The notes under the pieces are model-generated. The model saw only the letters and a program-made list of their open reading frames with translations. It had not been told where the DNA came from and did not search any database. This document shows positions 40,523-46,557 of a stretch of 46,557 nt of DNA, one piece after another (positions within the stretch are counted from its first letter, which is position 1; every line of letters begins with the position of its first letter). Both the position numbers and the translations under genes were made by a program. The stretch comes from an uncultured Maritimibacter sp. (GTDB lineage Bacteria > Pseudomonadota > Alphaproteobacteria > Rhodobacterales > Rhodobacteraceae), in assembly GCA_913063035.1 (NCBI GenBank), contig CAJXYS010000024.1, positions 1 to 46,557 of the forward strand. Reading direction: 5' to 3'.

Positions 40523-42301
40523 TCAGTCCTCGGGAATGATCCGCAGACCCAGTTCGCGGAGCTGTTCGTTGGTAGGCTCGGCGGGCGCGCCCATCATCAG
40601 GTCCTCGGCGCGCTGGTTCATCGGGAACATGATGACCTCGCGGATGTTCTCGGCCCCGGCCAGCAGCATCACCATGCGGTCGACGCCCGGCGCGATACCG
40701 GCATGCGGCGGCGCACCGTAGCGGAAGGCCGAGACCATGCCGCCGAAGTTCCGGTCCACGTAGTCCCGGTCATAGCCGACGATCTCGAAGGCCTTGTACA
40801 TCAGCTCGGGCGTGTGCATCCGCACCGCGCCCGACGACAGCTCCACGCCGTTGCAGACGATGTCGTACTGGTAGCCCAGGATATCCAGCGGGTCCTGCTT
40901 CTCCAGCGCGTCGAGCCCCCCCTGCGGCATCGAGAAGGGGTTGTGGCTGAAGTCCAGCGTGTTGGTTTCCTCGTCGAGTTCGTACATCGGGAAATCGACG
41001 ATCCAGCAGAAATCGTAACGGTCGAAATCCGTCAGCCCCAGCTCGCGGCCGATCTCGTCGCGGGCCTTGGCCGCCACGGCCTCGAAGCTTTCCGGCCGGC
41101 CGCCCAGGAAGAAGGCCGCGTCGCCGGCCTTCAGGCCCAGTTGCGCGCGGATCGCCTCGGTCCGTTCGGGGCCGATATTCTTGGCGATGGGCCCGGCGCC
41201 GACGGTCTCGCCGCCGTCCTCGCGCCAGAAGATGTAGCCCATGCCGGGCAACCCTTCCTTCTGCGCGAAGGCGTTCATCCGGTCGCAGAAGGCGCGGCTG
41301 CCGCCGCCCGGCGCGGGGATGGCGCGGATCTCGTGGCCCGGCGTTTCCAGCAAGGCGGCGAAGATCTTGAAGCCCGAATGCTCGAAATGCGGGCTCACGA
41401 CCTGCATCTCGATCGGGTTGCGCAGGTCGGGCTTGTCGCAGCCGTATTTCAGCATCGCCTCGCGATAGGGGATCTTCGGGAAAGAGGGCGTGACCGGCAG
41501 GCCGTTTCCGAACTCTTCGAACACGCCGCGCATCACCGGCTCGATCACGGCGAAGACGTCGTCCTGCGTGGCGAAGCTCATTTCCATGTCGAGCTGGTAG
41601 AACTCTCCCGGGCTGCGGTCGGCGCGCGGGTCCTCGTCGCGGAAGCAGGGCGCGATCTGGAAATACTTGTCGAACCCCGCCACCATGATCAGCTGCTTGA
41701 ACTGCTGGGGCGCCTGCGGCAGCGCGTAGAACTTGCCCCGATGCAGCCGCGAAGGCACCAGGAAGTCGCGCGCGCCCTCGGGGCTCGAGGCCGTCAGGAT
41801 CGGCGTCTGGTATTCCATGAAGCCCTGGTCGGTCATCCGCCGGCGCAGCGACGAGATCACCTGGCTGCGCAGGACGATGTTCCGGTGCAGGCTGTCGCGG
41901 CGCAGGTCCAGGTAGCGGTACTTGAGCCGCGTTTCCTCGGGGTAGTCCAGCTCTCCGAAGACCGGCAGCGGCAGTTCCTCGGCCGCGCCCAGCACCTCGA
42001 TCTCGCGGATGAAAACCTCGATCTCGCCGGTCGGGATCTTTGGGTTCACCAGCTCGGGGTCGCGGGCCTTCACCTCGCCGTCGATGCGGATCACCCACTC
42101 GGCGCGCACCTTCTCGACCTCGGCGAAGGCCGCGCTGTCGGGGTCGGCCAGGACCTGGGTCACGCCGTGATGGTCGCGCAGGTCGATGAACAGGATGCCC
42201 CCGTGGTCGCGCACCCGGTGGACCCAGCCCGACAGGCGGACGGTCTGCCCCACATGGGACGTGTCGAGGTCGGCGCAGGTATGGCTGCGATAGGCGTGCA
42301 T
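40523..42301 (-). CDS. aspS: Aspartyl-tRNA synthetase
   Basis: Charges tRNA-Asp (and probably tRNA-Asn, as in other alphaproteobacterial non-discriminating enzymes). The 592 residues carry the N-terminal OB-fold anticodon-binding domain (about 1-110; [26 protein letters not shown]), the class IIb catalytic core (motif 2 [24 protein letters not shown]), the bacterial GAD insert (about 290-420), and motif 3 ([13 protein letters not shown]). A near-consensus promoter lies just upstream, so it is likely a single-gene transcript. The QAPQ variant of the usual QSPQ loop is minor. Confidence 0.97.
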   Translation of the reverse strand: MHAYRSHTCADLDTSHVGQTVRLSGWVHRVRDHGGILFIDLRDHHGVTQVLADPDSAAFAEVEKVRAEWVIRIDGEVKARDPELVNPKIPTGEIEVFIREIEVLGAAEELPLPVFGELDYPEETRLKYRYLDLRRDSLHRNIVLRSQVISSLRRRMTDQGFMEYQTPILTASSPEGARDFLVPSRLHRGKFYALPQAPQQFKQLIMVAGFDKYFQIAPCFRDEDPRADRSPGEFYQLDMEMSFATQDDVFAVIEPVMRGVFEEFGNGLPVTPSFPKIPYREAMLKYGCDKPDLRNPIEMQVVSPHFEHSGFKIFAALLETPGHEIRAIPAPGGGSRAFCDRMNAFAQKEGLPGMGYIFWREDGGETVGAGPIAKNIGPERTEAIRAQLGLKAGDAAFFLGGRPESFEAVAAKARDEIGRELGLTDFDRYDFCWIVDFPMYELDEETNTLDFSHNPFSMPQGGLDALEKQDPLDILGYQYDIVCNGVELSSGAVRMHTPELMYKAFEIVGYDRDYVDRNFGGMVSAFRYGAPPHAGIAPGVDRMVMLLAGAENIREVIMFPMNQRAEDLMMGAPAEPTNEQLRELGLRIIPED

Positions 42302-42349
42302 GGGCTGATATCCTGTGCTGGTGTCAGGCGCGCGGCTGCGGTCGCGCCC

Positions 42350-42378
42350 GATACACTCGACTGCCCCGCCATTGTCAA
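42350..42378 (-). promoter_or_regulatory. aspS promoter
   Basis: On the minus strand a perfect TTGACA (42378-42373) and TGTATC (42355-42350) are spaced by 17 bp. This gives a transcript start about 40 bases before the aspS ATG. Confidence 0.7.
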
Positions 42379-42479
42379 GGGAGGCGATGGCGCTCCGCCG
42401 CCCGGGCCCGGAACACTGGACAGATGGGGGTCTTCCCGACAAAATGCCGCAGGCGAGTGGGGTTATCCCCTTCATGAAA

Positions 42480-42547
42480 GGGCGCGCGGACCGGGAGACC
42501 GCGCCCCGTCACGCGGCGAACCTCCGGGCGTCGTCCGGGGGCGGAGG
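42480..42547 (+). promoter_or_regulatory. Structured cfa leader with an occluded ribosome site
   Basis: Two hairpins lie before the cfa ATG. GGGCGCG (42480-42486) pairs with CGCGCCC (42500-42506). CCTCCG (42521-42526) pairs with CGGAGG (42542-42547), which contains the GGAGG ribosome site. In that fold cfa translation would be blocked. Confidence 0.5.
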
Positions 42548-42555
42548 ACCTTGAG

Positions 42556-43827
42556 ATGTGGGCACGTCTGCTCGACACCCTTCTGTCCAGCCTGATCCGC
42601 CATGGAGCGCTTGTCGTGGAAACGCCGGACGGACACACGCACCGCTACGGCGAGCCGGACGCGACGCCCGTCCGCATCCGGATCCATGACGACGAGACGC
42701 TCCGCCGGCTCGCGCTCAGGCCCGAGCTGGCCGTGGGCGAGGCCTATATGGACGGCCGCCTGACCATCGAGGACGACGACCTCTACGGGTTCCTGTCGGT
42801 CGCGACACGCAATACCACGGCCGTCCAGGGGCCCTGGTTCCGCCATGTCGCGGCCAGGCTCCGCGATGCGCTGCGCCTCTTCCAGCAATACAACCCCATG
42901 ACACGGGCCCGGCAGAACGTCGCCCATCACTACGACCTGTCCGGAGATCTCTACGAGCTCTTTCTCGACGCCGACCGGCAATACTCCTGCGCCTATTTCC
43001 CGACCCCCGAGACCACGCTCGAGGACGCGCAGGCCGCGAAAAAGGCGCATATCGCGCGCAAGCTCCTGATCGAGCCGGGCCACAGGGTTCTCGATATCGG
43101 CTGCGGCTGGGGCGGGATGGGCCTGACGCTCGCCCGCGACTTCGGCGCCGACGTCACCGGCGTGACGCTTTCGCGCGAACAGCACCAGGTCGCGCAGGCC
43201 CGCGCCGCGGCAGAGGGCCTCGCCGACCGGGCCGAGTTCCGGCTGCAGGATTACCGCGACGTGACCGAACGCTTCGACCGGATCGTGTCGGTCGGTATGT
43301 TCGAGCATGTCGGCGTGCCGCATTACCGCGAGTATTTCCGCCACGTGCGCGAGAAGCTCAGCGAGGACGGGGTCGCGCTGATACACACGATCGGGCGCTT
43401 CACGCCACCGGCATCCACCAGTCCGTGGATCGCCAAGTATATCTTCCCGGGCGGCTACATTCCCGCGATGTCCGAGGTGATGGCCGCGGTGGAAAAAGAG
43501 GACCTGATCATCGCGGATGTCGAGGTGCTGCGCCTCCATTACGCCGAAACGGTGCGGCACTGGCATGATCGCTTCATGGCCAATTGCGACCGCGTGCGCG
43601 AGATCTATGACGAGCGCTTCTGCCGCATGTGGCGGTTCTATCTGGTGGCCAGTGAACTGAGCTTCCGCGAAGGGGTCCATTGCGTCTTTCAGTTCCAGCT
43701 GGCCCGCCGGCGCGATGCGGTGCCGCTGACGCGTGACTATCTCTACCGCCCGGCCCGCCCGGCGGAGACCGCGCCGGCGGAGTCGCCGGCACCGGCGCGG
43801 GCGGAGTCGCGCGAGCCGGCCGAGTAG
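42556..43827 (+). CDS. cfa: Cyclopropane-fatty-acyl-phospholipid synthase
   Basis: Adds a methylene group from S-adenosylmethionine to unsaturated acyl chains of membrane lipids; membrane-associated and cytoplasmic. The 423 residues have a CFA-type N-terminal domain (about 1-120, including RPELAVGEAYMDGRLTIEDDDLYGFL) and a methyltransferase core with SAM motif VLDIGCGWGGMGL. Further motifs are YDLSGDLYELFLD, YSCAYF and GMFEHVGVPHY, ending with an Ala/Pro-rich tail. It ends 3 bp from the convergent CPBP gene. The upstream leader can fold over its ribosome site, suggesting post-transcriptional control. Confidence 0.95.
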   Translation: MWARLLDTLLSSLIRHGALVVETPDGHTHRYGEPDATPVRIRIHDDETLRRLALRPELAVGEAYMDGRLTIEDDDLYGFLSVATRNTTAVQGPWFRHVAARLRDALRLFQQYNPMTRARQNVAHHYDLSGDLYELFLDADRQYSCAYFPTPETTLEDAQAAKKAHIARKLLIEPGHRVLDIGCGWGGMGLTLARDFGADVTGVTLSREQHQVAQARAAAEGLADRAEFRLQDYRDVTERFDRIVSVGMFEHVGVPHYREYFRHVREKLSEDGVALIHTIGRFTPPASTSPWIAKYIFPGGYIPAMSEVMAAVEKEDLIIADVEVLRLHYAETVRHWHDRFMANCDRVREIYDERFCRMWRFYLVASELSFREGVHCVFQFQLARRRDAVPLTRDYLYRPARPAETAPAESPAPARAESREPAE

Positions 43828-43830
43828 GCG

Positions 43831-44469
43831 TCAGAACGGGCGCTCGACCATGCCCGTGTAAAAGAAGATCCCGAGCCCGCTGGCGAAGACGATGATCCCG
43901 GCCAGGCTGTGCAGCACCACGGCCGCGGGGAAATTGCGCTGCTTCTCGTAGGCCCAGGCAAAGGCCACGCCGCCGGCGAAGGTCAGCATGACGGCGGGCA
44001 GGTTCCAGTACATCAGATGCGCGAAGGCGAAGACGCAGGCATTGACCAGGATCGCCCCCCAGTGCGGCGGGAAAAGCCCGCCATAGCGCCGGAAGAAGAG
44101 CGGACGGAAGATCAGCTCCTGCGGCAGGGCCGAGAGAAGGGGATAGAGCGCGGCGATGGTGAGCATCAGTTCGGGGTTGTGGCGGGGCAGCATCAGGAAC
44201 GCCCCGGGCCGGGTCAGCAGGATCAGCACCACCGCCACCCCCGCCGTGACCGCCGTGAAGCCGAGCACGAACCGCCAGTCGATCCGCTGCCAGCCATAGA
44301 CGAGGTCCGGCCAGCGGAAGCCCGGCGTCAGGTGCAGCAGCACCGCCCCCACGAGCGTCATCGCGAAGAGCAGCGGGAACATCAGCCGCGGCGGAAGCGC
44401 CACGGCGATCAGCAGCGGCAGCAGGATGTAGAAGGCCAGGAACTCTGCCTGGAGGAGCCGTTTCGTCAC
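43831..44469 (-). CDS. CPBP-family intramembrane metalloprotease
   Basis: A 212-residue membrane protein with about seven helices of the CAAX/Abi (CPBP) group. The EExxxR motif appears as QELIFRPLFFRR, where the first Glu is Gln, so activity on the usual plan is uncertain. Two conserved His segments follow: FAFAHLMYW and VLHSLAG. Members process prenyl proteins or bacteriocins, or act in self-immunity, but most are uncharacterised. It overlaps the pabC stop by four bases (ATGA), so it is coupled to the pabB-pabC operon; a link to folate synthesis is not evident. Confidence 0.8.
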   Translation of the reverse strand: MTKRLLQAEFLAFYILLPLLIAVALPPRLMFPLLFAMTLVGAVLLHLTPGFRWPDLVYGWQRIDWRFVLGFTAVTAGVAVVLILLTRPGAFLMLPRHNPELMLTIAALYPLLSALPQELIFRPLFFRRYGGLFPPHWGAILVNACVFAFAHLMYWNLPAVMLTFAGGVAFAWAYEKQRNFPAAVVLHSLAGIIVFASGLGIFFYTGMVERPF

Positions 44470-45101
44470 GCCATCTCCGCCTTGATGAGGCCACGCAGCG
44501 AATTCCCGACATAGATCGCGCCGGCCCGTTCCAGATCAAGGGGTGTCATGGAGGTTTCGCGCGCCGCGCCGGTCTCGATCAGCTCGGCCCGGAGCACGCC
44601 GGGCAGAAGCCCGTCCGTCAGCGGCGGCGTCAGCAGGCCGCCCCCCGTCTCGAGAAAGAGATTGGTGATCGTCCCCTCGCAGACCGCCCCGCGCGTGTTG
44701 AGGAACAGCATCTCGTCGATCCCCGCGGGCAGCGCCGCCCGCGCCGCGTCGTAGAGACCCCGATTGGTCGTCTTGACCGACAGCCAGGGATCCCCCGGGT
44801 CGAGCCGCACGCCGGAGACCGCCAGCCTCCAGCGGCCCGGTGCGGGGCCGAGCGGTGCGCGGGTCATCCCGAACCGTCCGGCGCGATCCAGTGTCAGCCG
44901 CACCCGCCAGGCGCCCGTCCCCGGCACCTCCGCCAGCGCGGCCTCGGCGCCGGCCCGGTCGAACGCGATGCCGAGCCGGGCCGCCGTCGCGGCCATGCGC
45001 GCGAGGTGACGCTCCAGCCGGACAAAGCCCCCCGCCTCGGCGCGGAAGGTCTCGATGATCTTCAGCCCGTCGGGGCAAGGGCCGCGAAACGCGCTTTCCA
45101 A
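44466..45101 (-). CDS. pabC: Class IV aminotransferase, aminodeoxychorismate lyase-like (PabC)
   Basis: A 211-residue PLP protein of fold type IV, shorter than E. coli PabC (about 270). The early segment LKIIETFRAEAGGFVRLERHLARM, the later lysine in SVKTTNRGLYD (PLP Lys candidate, about residue 108), and LFLNTRGAVCEGTITNLFLE and LLPGVLRAELIETG are typical. Context favours aminodeoxychorismate lyase: it follows pabB, overlapping it by 40 bases, so 4-amino-4-deoxychorismate would be made and split to p-aminobenzoate by adjacent products. A branched-chain or D-amino acid aminotransferase is the alternative. Confidence 0.8.
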   Translation of the reverse strand: MESAFRGPCPDGLKIIETFRAEAGGFVRLERHLARMAATAARLGIAFDRAGAEAALAEVPGTGAWRVRLTLDRAGRFGMTRAPLGPAPGRWRLAVSGVRLDPGDPWLSVKTTNRGLYDAARAALPAGIDEMLFLNTRGAVCEGTITNLFLETGGGLLTPPLTDGLLPGVLRAELIETGAARETSMTPLDLERAGAIYVGNSLRGLIKAEMA

Positions 45102-46192
45102 AGGGCTTCCTCGTATTCGGCCTCGGCGGTGCTGTCATGCACCACCCCGCCCCCCACATTGAGCCGCACCGCGCCGCTGTCAAACAGCGTCAGCGTCCGA
45201 ATCGCCACGTTGAAGCTCATCCGCCCGTCCGGCGCCGCCCAGCCGATCGCCCCGCAATAGACCCCGCGCGGATCCGGCTCCAGCGCGCGGATGATCTGCA
45301 TCGCGCGGATCTTCGGCGCCCCGGTCACCGATCCGCAGGGAAAGAGCGCGCGCAGGATCTCGGGCAGGTCGACGCCCGCCCGCAGCCGCGCCCGCACCAG
45401 CGAGGTCATCTGGTGCACCGTCGCGTAGCTCTCGATCCGGAACAGTTCCGGCACCCGAACCGAGCCGATCTCGGCCACACGGCTGATATCGTTGCGCAGC
45501 AGGTCCACGATCATCAGGTTCTCGGCCTGGTTCTTTTCCGACGCGGCCAGCCAGTCGCGCCCGGCGCGATCTTCCTCGGGGGTCGCGCCGCGGGGCACCG
45601 TGCCCTTCATCGGGCGGGTCTCGATCATGCCCTCGGCATCGGTGCGGAAGAACAGCTCGGGCGAGCGGGACAGGATCACCGGACCGCCGAGATCGACCAG
45701 CGCCCCGTGGCGCACGGGCTGGCGCTGCACGAGGCGCGCATAGAGATCGCGCGCCGCCCCCGTGGCCCGCGCCGACATCGGAAAGGTCAGGTTCGCCTGG
45801 TAGATGTCGCCGGCGGCGATGTAGTCTTTCACCCGGGCGAAGGCCGCGCTGTAATCCGCGGCCTGCCAGAGCGGCGCGGGCGCCGTCAGGCCGGCGGGCG
45901 CGGCCGGGGCCGGCGCCGCCACCGGCCGCGGCTCCGCGAACGCCCCGAAAAGCAGGAGCGGCACGTCGCGCGAGCGCGGCATCAGCGCTTGCAGCTTGGA
46001 CGAGAACACGTAGCCCAGCTCGTAGCTCGCATAGCCGGCGAGCCAGCGCCCCGCGGCCCGCGCCCGCCCGAGCGCCTCCAGCGCCGCCGGCACCTCGGCC
46101 GGCGTATCGGCGCGGATTACCTCCGCCGGGCCGGCGAAGACCGTGCCGCCGGCCAGTGGACCCTCGTCGAACTGGATCAGATGGTCTACCAC
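45062..46192 (-). CDS. pabB: Aminodeoxychorismate synthase component I
   Basis: Adds ammonia to chorismate, the first step to p-aminobenzoate and folate. The 376 residues include the chorismate-binding domain (about 110-370) with FPMSARATGAARDLYARLVQRQPVRHGALVDLGGPVILSRSPELFF. IETRPMKGTVPRG, AENLMIVDLLRNDISRV and RALFPCGSVTGAPKIRAMQIIRALEP follow. The start is a GTG with GGGGA nearby; the open frame runs upstream but no longer looks coding. No glutamine amidotransferase (pabA) is adjacent. Its 3' end overlaps pabC by 40 bases. Confidence 0.9.
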   Translation of the reverse strand: MVDHLIQFDEGPLAGGTVFAGPAEVIRADTPAEVPAALEALGRARAAGRWLAGYASYELGYVFSSKLQALMPRSRDVPLLLFGAFAEPRPVAAPAPAAPAGLTAPAPLWQAADYSAAFARVKDYIAAGDIYQANLTFPMSARATGAARDLYARLVQRQPVRHGALVDLGGPVILSRSPELFFRTDAEGMIETRPMKGTVPRGATPEEDRAGRDWLAASEKNQAENLMIVDLLRNDISRVAEIGSVRVPELFRIESYATVHQMTSLVRARLRAGVDLPEILRALFPCGSVTGAPKIRAMQIIRALEPDPRGVYCGAIGWAAPDGRMSFNVAIRTLTLFDSGAVRLNVGGGVVHDSTAEAEYEEALWKARFAALAPTG

Positions 46193-46299
46193 GTCGTCCC
46201 CGTGCGGTCGGCCGGCAGCGGCCGGGCTGGCGCGCCGGATAGGCCCAAAGCGGCGCGCGTGCAACCGCCAAGCGCGACGCCTTCCGGCGAATTTGCGCC

Positions 46300-46327
46300 T
46301 TGAACAGGCGAATGAGGTAGATATAAC
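46300..46327 (+). promoter_or_regulatory. carB promoter
   Basis: TTGAAC (46300-46305) and TATAAC (46322-46327) are spaced by 16 bp, giving a 55-60-base leader before the carB ATG. In the leader GCCCCC (46357-46362) can pair with GGGGGC (46367-46372), or its C-run can pair with the G-run 46380-46384 of the ribosome site. A GANTC site (GAATC) is at 46351. Confidence 0.6.
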
Positions 46328-46390
46328 CCACGACACTTTGCGCGACAGTCGAATCCGCCCCCGTCCGGGGGCCGTTGCCGGGGGATACCC

Positions 46391-46557
46391 ATGCCGAAGA
46401 GAACCGATATCAACTCCATCATGATCATCGGCGCGGGGCCCATCATCATCGGGCAGGCCTGCGAGTTCGACTATTCCGGTGCCCAGGCCTGCAAGGCCCT
46501 GCGCGAGGAAGGCTACAGGGTCATCCTGGTCAACTCCAACCCGGCCACGATCATGAC
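46391..46557 (+). CDS. carB: Carbamoyl-phosphate synthase large subunit, 5' part
   Basis: Only the first 55 codons lie in the window. They read [30 protein letters not shown]... and end at NSNPATIM, matching the N-terminal pre-ATP-grasp domain of CarB. The enzyme makes carbamoyl phosphate for arginine (the ArgF substrate) and pyrimidines. The ATG is preceded by GGGGGA. The small subunit carA is not adjacent upstream. The gene continues beyond the window. Confidence 0.93.
   Translation, partial: MPKRTDINSIMIIGAGPIIIGQACEFDYSGAQACKALREEGYRVILVNSNPATIM

Noticed and set aside
39791-42595. A 934-codon open frame antisense to the nitroreductase gene and aspS
   Set aside because: It spans two well-supported genes and a promoter, and has no recognisable protein features.

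Overview
The window is a gene-dense, GC-rich stretch of chromosome from an alphaproteobacterium, most likely order Rhodobacterales (the Rhodobacter/Paracoccus group). The case rests on gene content and order: an aa3 cytochrome oxidase cluster ordered ctaC-ctaB-small ORF-ctaG-ctaE, an Lrp-type putR divergent from a putA that lacks its own DNA-binding domain, the cell-cycle regulator gcrA, a lysC-ptsP pair, and an mce-DUF1467 pair. I see no transposase, integrase, phage, CRISPR, rRNA or tRNA sequence. It reads as core chromosome. The longest stretches without a gene are about 200-265 bp, and these hold promoters and leaders.

Layout. 0-4 kb: a GT87-like membrane glycosyltransferase, two small membrane proteins and galE. 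3.6-7.7 kb: putR/putA proline catabolism. 7.8-12.7 kb: a rhomboid protease, the arginine genes argD-argF (leftward), a DMT exporter and an ABC-2 permease. 12.9-18.9 kb (rightward): gcrA, a Nudix hydrolase, a DUF1178 protein, an SDR, lysC and ptsP (nitrogen PTS enzyme I). 18.9-22.2 kb: a secreted small protein, an acetyltransferase, a flavin reductase, and the mtnP-apt salvage pair. 22.3-32.1 kb is one long leftward run: ctaC-ctaB-small-ctaG-ctaE, SURF1, thrC, an M16 peptidase, a RimJ-like acetyltransferase, a metallo-hydrolase and a GlcD-like flavoprotein. 32.3-37.6 kb (rightward): tldD, dprA, topA. 37.6-46.6 kb: a response regulator, mce, DUF1467, a CysZ-like membrane protein, a nitroreductase, aspS, cfa, a CPBP protease, pabC and pabB, and the first codons of carB.

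The protein-coding content is mostly ordinary; the less expected signals are regulatory. The strongest is an unannotated 22-codon ORF with 9 arginine codons and a good Shine-Dalgarno site, upstream of argD on the same strand. It overlaps RNA segments that can form mutually exclusive helices, so it is a candidate arginine-sensing leader peptide. A second theme is cell-cycle control. The window encodes GcrA, and two promoter regions carry close pairs of GANTC (CcrM) sites. The response-regulator promoter also has a near-consensus CtrA box, and another lies upstream of dprA. Other signals are an FNR-type box between ctaC and tldD, an ECF-sigma-like promoter (GGAAC-N16-CGTT) before a secreted protein, a perfect operator-like palindrome between putR and putA, and leader hairpins that could occlude the ribosome sites of cfa and carB.

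All calls come from reading the sequence. No database search was run, so family names rest on recognised motifs and overall protein character.
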